Below are positions 1 to 9,470 of a DNA stretch of 64,000 nucleotides, piece after piece (position 1 is the stretch's first letter; each line of letters opens with the position of its first letter). The notes under the pieces are model-generated. The model was not told the DNA's origin. It did no database searches and saw only the letters and a program-made list of their open reading frames with translations. Source of the stretch: Craspedostauros australis (lineage: Eukaryota; Bacillariophyta; Bacillariophyceae; Mastogloiales; Achnanthaceae); assembly GCA_026770025.1 (NCBI GenBank), contig JAMXDE010000008.1:2480001-2544000 (forward strand), in the 5' to 3' direction. The position numbers and the translations under genes are program-made.

Positions 1-545
1 GCACAGCGAAGGGTGGTGGTTCAGTTCATGCAATCTCGAACAGAGTACGAGGACGAGGACGAGGACGAGGAGGATCACAGGAAAGGTCAGGAGAAGAGTA
101 CGAGCTACATACTGATGCCACTCCATAGTCGTACTCAACCAAACAAGAAGCAACCTCCATGAGCGGAGCTTGCGGAATTGGTGTCACCTGTGTGCGAGAG
201 ATGGGAGACTTCCAACACACTGGCCGCATCTCCATCACCGACTGGGAAAGATACCGAAACATGCGAAATGGCGAAATGGAAGAGACTATCTCATGCCGTC
301 AAATCTACGAAGATTCCGGCATGTTCATCACGACCCAAAGACGACTGAAGAATGAAACCAACCCCAACGCAAGAGTCCAACGCCAATGATCTCCACCACG
401 ACGACACTGTTGCTCCTTGAATCGATGATCCAGATCACGTCGCGAATGAACACTCTTGCCACAACAAGTGGCAACAAGCGACGCCCATCACCAACCAACC
501 AACTAACAAATCAAGCCACGCGGCCTAGCCAAGCCAAGCCAAGCC
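1..545. other. Intergenic / 5' flank, no gene recognised
   Basis: No convincing coding region is seen. It carries a short GAGGAC-type hexamer repeat at about 48-72 and A/C-rich sequence (repeated CCAAGCCAAGCC near 529-545) directly before the start codon at 546, which probably serves as the leader of the downstream gene. Confidence 0.5.
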
Positions 546-1400
546 ATGACGTCCAACATAGCGCAAAAGCCCCGTGATGGTCCAGCGATGGCATTCATCC
601 CAGAACCAGTGGTCGGTGACATGATCCGAAGGAGCACGGACTACTATGGCATCGTCGTCAACGCGATGTGGCCGCCGCCGGATGATCTGTTGGAGCCGTA
701 CCACAAGGACTTCCTGCCGCGGATCCGTGGATGCTTCGATGACGCCGATTTACCGATCCACGATCATTCCAACAATGACGCGCCGGTGTACCTCTACCCT
801 GGAGCGTACTTGCACGTGACGATTGCCACGCTGTACCCCATCGTCAAACAGGAGGCCATCAAGACTATCGAAGGGGGCAGCAGTAGTAGCAGTGGTAGCA
901 GTGCCGATGAGAAGAACAACGACGGTGAAAGCCCAGATCAACTGCAGCAAACAATCGCAAAGCACAAGGCCCAATGGCAGAACGTCCTGCAATTGGCATC
1001 GCAGCATCCTGACTGGCCCACGCAGGCATTGCAATTCGAGATTGATTCGGCGCAGATCGGCAGCAAGGCGGGCATCCTGCTGTGGAAGGAAACCACGGGT
1101 GGCGTGCAGAAGATGAGAGACTGCCTCGTTGCGACAGTGGCCACCCACGCCAGCGATCTTCGCATCCATTCCATCCCCAACATCGTCCATTCCACATTTC
1201 TGCGATTCCAGAGCGTGCCGCTATCGGAGGGTGCCGTGGTGCAAGAACGATTCAAAGCCGATGTTTTGCCCAAGCTCAAGGACATCTTTCCAAAGCCCAT
1301 CACAGCGAAGTGGATCAAGATGGCGTGCGAGTGGACGCCGTACATGCACATTCCAGACGATGACCACCATGTGTACTCGACTGTGCATTTGGAAAAGTGA
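546..1400 (+). CDS. 2H phosphoesterase-like protein
   Basis: 284 residues. Two H-x-T signatures are visible: HVT at residues 90-92 (context YLHVTIATL) and HST at 215-217 (context IVHSTFLRF). Each is flanked by hydrophobic beta-strand-like residues, the hallmark of the 2H phosphoesterase superfamily (2',3'-cyclic phosphodiesterases, RNA ligase-like and AKAP18/CPDase-like proteins). The motifs are further apart than the usual roughly 80 residues because a Ser/Gly-rich then acidic low-complexity insert (about 110-135) and a helical stretch lie between them. No signal peptide or membrane segment is seen, so the protein is probably cytosolic. Likely activity is hydrolysis of a cyclic phosphate or 2'-5' linkage on a nucleotide or RNA, but the substrate cannot be told. 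The start is the first ATG after an A/C-rich leader. It is convergent with the next gene. The family call rests on the two motifs only. Confidence 0.6.
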   Translation: MTSNIAQKPRDGPAMAFIPEPVVGDMIRRSTDYYGIVVNAMWPPPDDLLEPYHKDFLPRIRGCFDDADLPIHDHSNNDAPVYLYPGAYLHVTIATLYPIVKQEAIKTIEGGSSSSSGSSADEKNNDGESPDQLQQTIAKHKAQWQNVLQLASQHPDWPTQALQFEIDSAQIGSKAGILLWKETTGGVQKMRDCLVATVATHASDLRIHSIPNIVHSTFLRFQSVPLSEGAVVQERFKADVLPKLKDIFPKPITAKWIKMACEWTPYMHIPDDDHHVYSTVHLEK

Positions 1401-1649
1401 CGGCGTGTACTTTCCATTGAGGATCCGAACTACAAGCACACAGTGTCATAAATACTATCATGCAGGTTGGGCGGATCACTACTTGTGCATTCGTATGGAG
1501 TGAAATAGTAGAACAACATGTATGTTATCAAAGAAGAGAGCGCCACCTCTCATAGAACTGCGAATTCTCTGTTGCTGCCTTCTCTAGACCGGGATGCCCA
1601 TTTGGATCACATGACTCTTGTGCGTGCGTGCGTGCGTGGCGCGGCTTGA

Positions 1650-3440
1650 TCATTTGGTGCCGCGCGCCGACGGTTCCGTGCAATCCGCATCGTACCTGGG
1701 ATATTCCGTACCTTTCAACCAAGATTCCAAAAACACAAAGCTTGCTTCTGGCTTGTAGGTCGGGACCATGTGACCGGCACCACGGATCGTGAGGAACTCG
1801 AAGTCGCCTTCGTACTTCACGGTGTACCCGGCCATGCGACGGCATCCGTCGATGGTCCATGGCCTCCACTCCTCCTCCACGGCGAGGCCGATGCTGGAGG
1901 TCCAGTTCTGACTATGGAAGGTGGTGATGGCCGGGTCCGTGTCGCCGTCGTAGATCAGGATCTTGAATCCCGGCAGCGTCTGCAGGTGAGAGTACGTGCC
2001 GGTCACGTCCTCCTCGGAAACTTCGTAGTCAAAGTCTCCGCCGGCGTCGTCGACGCTGAAGAAGTCGATGCCGGGAACGTGCAGGGCTTCCTTGACGGCA
2101 GGCAACGCCAGGTACTGCTCCATGACGGGGCCGCCACCGCACGGATATCCGTTGGCCGTGGACCCAGCAAGAGCCTCGCGTCTTGAGGCTTCCGGGTTGC
2201 CCTTCCAGTCGATCGAAGACGTCTTCATCAGCCCATTGCGGTAAGTGCAGTCATCGTAGAGGTTGTAGCTGTAGAATCCTCCGAGCTGTCGCAAGCCGAC
2301 TTGAATCATCTTCTGGCATTCGTCGTCGTCGTCGGACTCGTCGCCCCTGTTGTCGTTGTCGTTATTTTCGAACTCGCTGTTGGCAGCACCGTCGTTGGTT
2401 GCTGCGTTGCCACCGTTCTTCTGGAGACGGGCGGAGCACGCCTGAAGGATCTCTTGGTAGGTGGACCATGGAATCTGTCCATGACCAGCGAAGAAGACGA
2501 TGTGCCAAAATATGTCGGAAAAGTCGGATCCGCAGACGCCGCTCTTGGTTCCCATGCACCCATCTCCCACGGCAATGCCCTTCAACAGAATCGGGGACTC
2601 CTCTCGAGCTGCGATGACCTCGTTACCATCAACGATGTTCTTCGCGAGCATGGGAATGTACACGCCTGCGTACGATTCACCAGTGAGATACAGATCTGTC
2701 CCATCCTTGTAGCAGGGATGGCGTTCGTAGAATGCCTGCAACGCCAAGTACGCGTTGTCAGCCGTCATGGTGTCATTCCACACCAACCCGCCGCAGGAGT
2801 GCGACAGCTTGTCATCGTTGCAGTAGCTGTAACCGATGGGCGCTGGTTGATCGATGATTAGGAGATGTCCCAGCCGGCTCCAACCGAACGGATTGTACAA
2901 GGGGGCGGGAATGCCGGTCTTGCGGTACTCCTCCGTCTCCAAGGACAGATCGTTGAGCCAGAGGGGACCGAGCTCGGTGAGCAGACCGTACATGCTGCTC
3001 GCGCCGGGACCGCCGTTGGTCCAGTACAGGAGGGGAAGTGGTTCGGTCTCGTCTTGTGACGTTGCGTGGCCATCGACGCGTTCATGTTGGTGGCGCCGAT
3101 CATCGTCATCCTCACGCTTCTCCAACGAGCGACGCATGCGGCTTGCGGTTGCATCCCTCAGGTTGCTGGCGGACCCATCGGTGCCATCTCCCAGGTCTTC
3201 CGCCTCGATCAGGACGTAGTGCGTGTGCACCGTCTGGCCTTGGAAGGTGTAGTCCAGCAGTCCCGAATACCACGCTGATGGCAAAGGCTGATTGAAGCCA
3301 GGCAAGGTGTGGACCCGGTCAGGATGGGAGTCAGTCTGGCAGCTGGTTCGTGGGCTGCTGCGCGCAGCCGAAGCGTGCAATGCTGCACTCGCGAGAGCGA
3401 GGATGGCCGTGGTCACTGGAAGATGAGAGGAGAAGCGCAT
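1650..3440 (-). CDS. Secreted serine carboxypeptidase (peptidase family S10)
   Basis: 596 residues. The start at 3440 is the first in-frame ATG and is followed by a clear signal peptide (MRFSSHLPVTTAILALASA). Family S10 landmarks appear in order: the oxyanion-hole segment TNGGPGASS near residue 140, the nucleophile in GESYAG (Ser256), the acid in GDTD (Asp502) and the base in GAGHMVP (His557). The catalytic triad is complete. S10 enzymes remove C-terminal residues from peptides at acid pH in vacuoles, lysosomes or outside the cell. The chain is longer than the usual 430-500 residues because of an acidic Asn/Asp-rich insert at about residues 330-365 and a His/Asp/Arg-rich segment near 110-125. 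The gene is intronless. The sequence before the ATG (CGAATTCACC) matches the start context of the light-harvesting gene at 48.6 kb. Substrate preference cannot be told. Confidence 0.93.
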   Translation of the reverse strand: MRFSSHLPVTTAILALASAALHASAARSSPRTSCQTDSHPDRVHTLPGFNQPLPSAWYSGLLDYTFQGQTVHTHYVLIEAEDLGDGTDGSASNLRDATASRMRRSLEKREDDDDRRHQHERVDGHATSQDETEPLPLLYWTNGGPGASSMYGLLTELGPLWLNDLSLETEEYRKTGIPAPLYNPFGWSRLGHLLIIDQPAPIGYSYCNDDKLSHSCGGLVWNDTMTADNAYLALQAFYERHPCYKDGTDLYLTGESYAGVYIPMLAKNIVDGNEVIAAREESPILLKGIAVGDGCMGTKSGVCGSDFSDIFWHIVFFAGHGQIPWSTYQEILQACSARLQKNGGNAATNDGAANSEFENNDNDNRGDESDDDDECQKMIQVGLRQLGGFYSYNLYDDCTYRNGLMKTSSIDWKGNPEASRREALAGSTANGYPCGGGPVMEQYLALPAVKEALHVPGIDFFSVDDAGGDFDYEVSEEDVTGTYSHLQTLPGFKILIYDGDTDPAITTFHSQNWTSSIGLAVEEEWRPWTIDGCRRMAGYTVKYEGDFEFLTIRGAGHMVPTYKPEASFVFLESWLKGTEYPRYDADCTEPSARGTK

Positions 3441-4060
3441 GGTGAATTCGATTGTAGTCAGATGTGGCTGGATGCGGCGATGAGACCGACTTCGGTGCGG
3501 CTTCTTGTGAGCGCACGTATCCCCTCGAGCCCAAGTGCCGACGAATGTTCTGTGTTGCTGAGTGTTCTTTTTGGATCCCCTGGCAAGATCTTTGGCATCA
3601 GGAAACGCAAAGATTTTCTGCTCGCGATCCAACACTGATTCCACACACACAGGCCTGTTCACGCCCCTGGTCAATCCAACCAATCGAGCTGAGAGTGTAG
3701 ATCCTGAGGCACATCTACATGCTCGAACACACGCACTCGTGTACAGCAGTGCGTATCGTATCACGACGAGTACTCTACACTCTCGAGGTGAAGGCAAAAG
3801 TCGTCTGAAATTGGAAACTCGATCGTACGTCTAGACTCGATGGATGATGTATGCCGACAATTGATTGGGGAGCGAGGTACCATGACAGACGGTACATGTG
3901 ACACCCTATTTACGACGTGAATCCAGGCATCCGTGGAGGAGATTGCTCTGCTCGACCATACTCCAGGTGCATGGACTCTATTGGATGCAACGAACACTCC
4001 ATCAAATTCATCCGTACTCATGTGCTTAATCTGAGTTGCTCATGTTTGTTTATTTCCCAT
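3441..4060. other. Intergenic between two minus-strand genes
   Basis: Holds the upstream region of the carboxypeptidase gene and the 3' flank of ferrochelatase. No coding region, RNA gene or repeat was recognised. Confidence 0.5.
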
Positions 4061-5999
4061 TTACAATCCCAAGAAATTCGTGAAGGGCTGCCCGGAAATG
4101 AACTCGATGAAGATTGCCAGCAGGACAGCAGCAATCGCCGTGCGAGCAGTCACGCGCTCCCCTTGTTTCAAGGATTCGCTGACTTGGAAGAGCGCACCAT
4201 CCGCGCCGACCCCGCCAATCCCAGTCGTGCTGACTTCGGTCGTATCCAACGGTACCAGATCGATGTTGCCGACGTTGTTGGCCACGCACGCCTCCGTGAC
4301 TGTCTGCGCTGGCTCGAGCAAGGCTTCGTAGACGATGTCCGCCATGTCCTCGATGAAGGCCGGGTCTGTGTTGAGGGCGGGACAGCGCCGCCAGTTGGAC
4401 ACGCCGTTTTCTTCCGCCAATTCTCTGTACTCCATGTCGATTTCCTCCAACGTCTCGATGTGCTCGCTGACGAAGCTTACGGGGACCACGACGAGGTTGC
4501 GCACGCCCTTGGAACCCAGATCCGGCAGGACGTCGTCGGTGTAGGGGCGCAGCCATTCGATGGGGCCGACGCGAGATTGGTAGCTGAGATGGACCTCCAA
4601 GGTGCCCGGCTCCGCCCGTTTCAGCAGCTCCGATCCGATCTTGTCGACGCATTTCTCTATCTGCTTCTGGTAGGGATCGCCGGCCTCGATGTAGGATTTG
4701 GGGACGCCGTGGGCCGAGAACAGGATGTGCATGGGTGCCAGGTCGGGCGTTTCGTCTTTGGACTGCTGCAGTTCCTCGGGCGTGAAGCTGTCCAGCTCCT
4801 TCTGGATGAGGTTGGTCATCGCAGAGACGTATCCAGTGCGTTCGTACCAGCTCGGGACGACGGTGTGGACCATGTCACCGTATCGCGAGGCGTGCTTTGC
4901 GAATTCCTCCTGCAGGACTCGCAGAGAGCTGCCTGACGTGGAGATGGAGAATTGAGGGTAGAGGGGAAGGACGACCAGCGCCTTGATGCCGTCCTTCTGA
5001 ATGGCATCCAACGCCTCCTCGGTGAACGGTTTCCAGTAGCGCATGCCGATGTAGGTTTTGACGTCGAGGCCGTAGCGCTTTTGCAATGATTCCCGCACCA
5101 GATCCGCCTGCGCGTTGCTGTATTTAAGGATGGGAGACCCGCCTCCGATGCTCTCGTACGCCGCCCTGCTCTTCGGCGCACGGCGCTTGGAGATGATGTA
5201 GGCAATGGTGCTCTGCAATGGTGCCAGCGGCCCCGGAAGGCGGATGATATCAGGGTCGGCAAAGAGGTTGAACAGGAACCCTGTTGATGTTCATATGCAC
5301 GCATGTCGGTGTTGATATTGGCATTGATGGCGAGACAGACACGTGAGAGATGCTGCAAGTTGAAACGTCGTGAACGGTGCTTGCATTCGCGGACACAGCA
5401 GAATAGCGGTCTCCAGCATGCATGCATCATGCATCACGCTCCCCAATGCAAATGTGTTGAGATCCAATCCACACTTGCCGATTTCAAAACGCTTGTTGGC
5501 CTTGATCGTTCGTCCCACACGCATTCGCAGGCGTATTGGCATTCGCATGTCCTGTAGCAACCAATCCACCATCCTCCATGGCAGAGCGTAGCACTGTACT
5601 GTACTCCACTCTAGTCGTCTTCGTACCTTCGACGTCTTCGCCTGTTTCAGGACCTCCGAGATTGAGCATGAGGACCCCGACGCTGGGATCATCTCCTTCG
5701 CTGGTGTTTGATGATGCGACCGCGCTTGCCGTCGTCGCAGCGGAACTGTTCTCCAATGGCAACGCGGTCGCCGCATCGAGCCGGGATCGGCGGTTCCATT
5801 GGAACGCAACGTTGTTGCTGTTGGCCAGCGCGTCGCCGGAGGATGCGACTGCCGCAGCCGCTTTGGTGGGCCTATTCTGGATGTTGAAGGCATCGCACAA
5901 GCTGTGTCGCTGCTGCTGCGACGAAAGCGAAGACGGTGGCGATGCCACCACCAGCAGCATCAGCGGAAGCGCGAACGGTTGGTCTATCCGCCACTTCAT
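4061..5999 (-). CDS. FECH: Ferrochelatase, plastid type with hydrophobic CAB-like tail
   Basis: Two exons, 5999-5627 and 5280-4061, joined across a GT-AG intron (5626-5281, 346 bp) to give 530 residues. The splice restores the family segment: exon 1 ends in NLGGPETGEDVE and exon 2 begins FLFNLFADPDIIRLPGP. The enzyme inserts Fe2+ into protoporphyrin IX, the last step of heme synthesis. The catalytic His lies in LFSAHGVP, and the conserved acidic stretch SEHIETLEEID is present. The N terminus (hydrophobic MKWRIDQPFALPLMLLVVA, then a Ser/Gln-rich stretch and CDAF) looks like a bipartite plastid leader. The C terminus ends in a membrane-helix-like segment (GERVTARTAIAAVLLAIFIE) resembling the chlorophyll a/b-binding-like tail of plastid-type ferrochelatases in plants and cyanobacteria. 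The ATG at 5999 is the first in frame. The gene is divergent from the UCH gene. Confidence 0.93.
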
Positions 6000-6021
6000 T
6001 CTGTCTTCCAATTCACCGCGG

Positions 6022-6049
6022 GTTCACTGTTCACTGTTCACTGCTCACT
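6022..6049. repeat. Short tandem repeat, GTTCACT x about 4
   Basis: About four 7-bp units (GTTCACT, the last one GCTCACT) lie 23-50 bp upstream of the ferrochelatase start codon, so within its promoter or leader. Confidence 0.8.
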
Positions 6050-6405
6050 ATGGAATATTCAATGTTGCCACGTGGATGTCACGTTGCGTTGCGTTTCGTT
6101 GAGCTCGGTTCCGCACTCGTCGCTATGGGAATTCTACTATATCCTGAGAGTGCTGTTGTTGGACCCTGCGTATTTGGTTGTTCCGGTGGTGGCAGCCAAG
6201 ATGTCAAGGGCGGTGATTGATGGCAGCGTGTCAATGCATGCGGCCCTGAGCAATCAGGTGTCCCCGTGGTCGTTTTCGCCTCTTGGCATCGGCATTCCGC
6301 CATTGTCATTCAGTCCTCCTCACTGCTTGCCTCCTCTTGTTGCCCTTGTTGCGCGCCATTCGTTCTGTTCCCAAGGTTGTCAAAGAGTCAGCTCTCTCGA
6401 ATCCA

Positions 6406-6425
6406 TGACGTCAGGCGAGACGTCA
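6406..6425. promoter_or_regulatory. Paired bZIP-type sites (TGACGTCA and ACGTCA)
   Basis: A perfect palindrome TGACGTCA at 6406-6413 is followed by ACGTCA at 6420-6425. TGACGT-type cores are bound by bZIP factors, including aureochromes, and are reported as CO2/cAMP-responsive elements in diatoms. They sit about 410 bp before the ferrochelatase ATG and 510 bp before the UCH ATG. Function is inferred from motif and position only. Confidence 0.35.
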
Positions 6426-6932
6426 ATATACGACATACATAGTACTGTGTTTTCTTCGGGGCAATTGTAACGGAGAGTTTGCTCAGTACCCTGTCAGTGT
6501 ACCACAAAGAACAGTCCGACGAGTGGATTCGTCACAACACCGAACAGTCACCGCCTCACTTTCAGACGCGGGCGCATCCAAAGTGTGTGTTTGGGAATGG
6601 AAGGGGAAAGATTCCAAAAATACGATTCTGGATGTCACAAACACAACAAAAGACAACAAAAGAAACAAGCACACACAGAGTTGCTGTTGCTGCGCAATAC
6701 CATACCATACATCCCACACGAGGAGACAGGCACCATTCTCGCCATCAGCAACGATAAACACCGCGTCGCTTCGTACAATACAAACGTGCCATCGTCCTCG
6801 CCACCTCCATCGCTTGTGTTGCTCATAAGTTGCATCTTCGCAGTTGGCAACGGATTCCACACAGAAGCAGAGTCGACGGAGCCTTTCATCGTCTCGCAAA
6901 CCCATCATCCTCAGCACCGACACATTCTCACA

Positions 6933-7670
6933 ATGGCAGACGCAGCGCAAGATGCCGCGGCATCCACCAAGACCAAGCAGAAGTGGTTCCCGCTGGAGTC
7001 CAACCCATCCCTCATCAACAACTACATTCAGAAGCTGGGCTTCGACACGTCCTTGTACGAATTCGTCGACGTCTTCTCCACGGAGGATTGGGCCATCGAC
7101 ATGATCCCGCAACCAGCCGCCGCGGTGCTCATGCTGTACCCCTTGACGCAGACGCAGCTCAGCGCTCCGCTGGATGACACGATTGCGACCAAGGAGATGG
7201 AGGACAAGGTTTGGTTCATCAAGCAGCGCATCGGAAATGCCTGCGGTACCATCGGTCTCCTGCATGCCCTCCTCAATGCGCCGGAGCCGTTGCAAATCTT
7301 CCAGCAGGAGTCCTGGATCAAGACCTTCGCCGACGATTGTCCCATCCCGCTGTCCCCCATCGCCAAGGCTGAAAGACTCGAGCAGGATTCCAAAATCGCC
7401 AACCTGCATGATGCCGCAACCAGTTCCAGCGAGAATGCGACCGGTCGCGGCAACATCGATGACAAGGTGGAGACGCACTTCATTGCTGTGGTCTGCGTCG
7501 ATGACAAGCTGTACGAACTGGATGGACGTAAGGCGGGCCCGGTGTACCATGGACCCACGAGCCAGGCAACATTGCTCAAGGACGCTTGTAAGGTCATCAA
7601 GACGTTCATGGCACGGGATCCCAACGAGATGCGGTTCACCATCACGGCATTGGCACCGAAGCAAGGATAA
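6933..7670 (+). CDS. Ubiquitin C-terminal hydrolase (peptidase C12)
   Basis: 245 residues, close to the 220-240 usual for UCH-L1/L3-type enzymes, which release small adducts and precursor tails from the C terminus of ubiquitin (or the related NEDD8) in cytosol and nucleus. Seen directly: oxyanion Gln98 and nucleophile Cys104 in the block KQRIGNACGTIGLLHAL, general base His182 in ETHFIAVV, and Asp197 in YELDGRKAGP, so the triad is complete. The crossover-loop region (about 150-175) is Ser/Asn-rich, as in UCH-L3-like members. The start MADAAQD fits the family N terminus (KWFPLESNP at residue 17). The frame stays open upstream to an ATG at 6597, but that part is Lys/His-rich and looks like leader. 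Intronless. Confidence 0.93.
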   Translation: MADAAQDAAASTKTKQKWFPLESNPSLINNYIQKLGFDTSLYEFVDVFSTEDWAIDMIPQPAAAVLMLYPLTQTQLSAPLDDTIATKEMEDKVWFIKQRIGNACGTIGLLHALLNAPEPLQIFQQESWIKTFADDCPIPLSPIAKAERLEQDSKIANLHDAATSSSENATGRGNIDDKVETHFIAVVCVDDKLYELDGRKAGPVYHGPTSQATLLKDACKVIKTFMARDPNEMRFTITALAPKQG

Positions 7671-7819
7671 ACAGGAACGGGGTGAGAACTATGCATTGCA
7701 GACGCATGCATGCATGTCGTGGTGTTTGGTGCAGATATCTAATCATGAGTAGCTATGGCCTCTCCTCACCTCCACTCTACTCGATGTAGTCAAATTCTCT
7801 TGGGAGTTGGACGGTATGC

Positions 7820-9470
7820 ATGCCGCAGTGAACGGCCCGGTCCAATGCATTTTCACGAGCACGGTTAACTCTGGCATGGATCTGCTTCTGTTGTTTCTTG
7901 TGGGCACAGACCTAAAGTGTATGCCATCTTCTTTGCGCAAATACGGCTTCTTCGCTTGCTTGTATGCGCACTCTTCACGCAAATCCGCAACAACTCTTCC
8001 AGTTGTTGATCTCAGTCGTCACAGCCTTCAACAGTTCCTTCATGGGCACGCAAGTCGTCTCGTTGCGCGCCTTCAAATAAGGGATATGGACACTGTTCGC
8101 AGGGGTCTCTGCCTCTCTGTCCACCCCAAGGTACACATACGAATGATTGATGCCTGAAAGACTCGAAAGCGCCCCAAAGAAATTTGGAATACCGTATGCA
8201 CGTGGGAATATCTCAATCAGCGATCCGCATCGTGGCATCAGGAACAAGCCAGTACACTGAGCACCGTGAGGCGTGACCAAAATATCGACATTCGCAAATG
8301 CCTCTGCTTGCTGCTCGAATGAGAACCCCTCGAAGAATACCACCGGCGGCTGGTACGTCAGATCGAAGTGTTCCTTCAGAAGTGTAGATACGATTGTCGC
8401 ATTCAGAAGTCTTCGATGATTCCTTCGACTGAGGATCACGATACGCGGCTGTGGATCTGTCGCCAGGAGCGAGAGGTGGGTTCTCTTTGATTGCGTTGAA
8501 TTTGCGTTTATGTAGGCATCGAGATCGTCGACAATCTGGGCCTTCGAGCAGGAGGTGGCAGGAGCTGCGTATCCCGGAATGGAGTCTATGACCTTTTGTT
8601 TGAAGTGCTGCATATCGTTTGTGTTGGCCATCATGTAATGAGCGAGATGCGACGTTCTGGCAATGAGAAGTTTTGATCGATCAGATGGATACTCCTTGGC
8701 GAAATCTTTGGGCTTACCGTGGATGATTGTGATGTTGTTTTGATGCAGCATGTGGATGATCGCCGTGTTGAAGGTCGAGCCCTCCTGTATGGCACGGATG
8801 AAGTAGCTTTCTCCCATCATGAAGTGGGTTGCATTTGGAAAGTGGTTCCACAACGACCAGCACTGGAGGATATGCTGCATGGAATGGGGGAAATGATTGG
8901 CGAATTCTCGCGTCTTGAGGAAGCACACTACCGTGTCAAACTTCGTACTTGGAGGGGCCTCGCTGGACGCCCAGACATCTTGGAAGTTACCGTACCTGTG
9001 TTTGATGAAGTCAGTTGGAGGGTAGGATTTGGGGAAGTTGCTCACCTCGAAGACTCCTGGTAGAGATGGGTCCGTCACATCGCACGTGTGGTTGTTTGAG
9101 TCAAGGGGTCCCACGTATTTGGTCTCTCGTGTCATGAAATCTGGGAATGATGTGATGGGACGCGAGATGGAATCCGGCTGCGTAGTTAAAGCGCGTGGGT
9201 CTGGTCCTGCAAATCCAATACCAAAGAGCACCTGTTGTGTATGTGTACTCGTATTGGAGTGGATGCGACCGCTTTGCCAGATAGTATTCAAAGTCATCAA
9301 CCCCGTCACTGTCATGGTTGCGATGATGGCCTGCTTTGTGCTTCGCTTCCTTCCGACGGTTGTGACGACCACATGCTTTGCGCGTCGCTTCCTTGCCATG
9401 GTGAGGGCGCGAACACTTTCAGCACGAAGAGACGAGACGAGCGAGGTTGGAGCAGACTTGTGAACGCATG
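7820..9470. repeat. Duplicated segment, copy A (GT61 gene and flanks)
   Basis: This stretch matches 13978-15650 in the same orientation. Similarity runs from about 150 bp past the stop codon to about 70 bp before the start codon and then drops sharply on both sides, so the duplication covers one gene plus short flanks. The 3' flanks are more diverged than the coding part. Confidence 0.75.
7975..9399 (-). CDS. GT61-type glycosyltransferase, copy A
   Basis: 474 residues. A basic N terminus (MARKRRAKH) and one hydrophobic segment (about residues 23-42) give a type II Golgi-membrane layout. The C-terminal half carries the GT61/DUF563 signature, in order RIVILSRRNHRR and VTPHGAQCTGLFLMPRCGSL followed by IEIFP. 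GT61 enzymes include plant xylosyl/arabinosyltransferases and animal EGF-domain O-GlcNAc transferase; they transfer a sugar from a nucleotide donor to glycan or protein in the secretory pathway. Donor and acceptor here are unknown. It is a close paralogue of the gene at 14160-15587: the catalytic block is nearly identical, whereas the stem and the region before the C terminus (PANSVHIPYLKARNETT here) differ. Intronless. Confidence 0.82.
   Translation of the reverse strand: MARKRRAKHVVVTTVGRKRSTKQAIIATMTVTGLMTLNTIWQSGRIHSNTSTHTQQVLFGIGFAGPDPRALTTQPDSISRPITSFPDFMTRETKYVGPLDSNNHTCDVTDPSLPGVFEVSNFPKSYPPTDFIKHRYGNFQDVWASSEAPPSTKFDTVVCFLKTREFANHFPHSMQHILQCWSLWNHFPNATHFMMGESYFIRAIQEGSTFNTAIIHMLHQNNITIIHGKPKDFAKEYPSDRSKLLIARTSHLAHYMMANTNDMQHFKQKVIDSIPGYAAPATSCSKAQIVDDLDAYINANSTQSKRTHLSLLATDPQPRIVILSRRNHRRLLNATIVSTLLKEHFDLTYQPPVVFFEGFSFEQQAEAFANVDILVTPHGAQCTGLFLMPRCGSLIEIFPRAYGIPNFFGALSSLSGINHSYVYLGVDREAETPANSVHIPYLKARNETTCVPMKELLKAVTTEINNWKSCCGFA

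Larger units (their letters stand above)
6000..6932. other. Divergent intergenic region, ferrochelatase / UCH
   Basis: About 0.9 kb separates the two divergent start codons and presumably holds both promoters. A heptamer-like GTTCACT tandem repeat and a pair of bZIP-type sites lie here and are listed separately. The UCH reading frame is open back to an in-frame ATG at 6597, so part of this stretch could encode an N-terminal extension of that protein, though it does not look conserved. Confidence 0.5.

Noticed and set aside
3917-4936. 339-codon open frame on the plus strand opposite ferrochelatase
   Set aside because: It is antisense to a conserved gene and has no motif; such mirror frames are expected from biased codon use.
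6585-6932. N-terminal extension of the UCH protein
   Set aside because: In frame from an ATG at 6597 but Lys/His-rich and unlike any UCH; the ATG at 6933 gives the normal family length.
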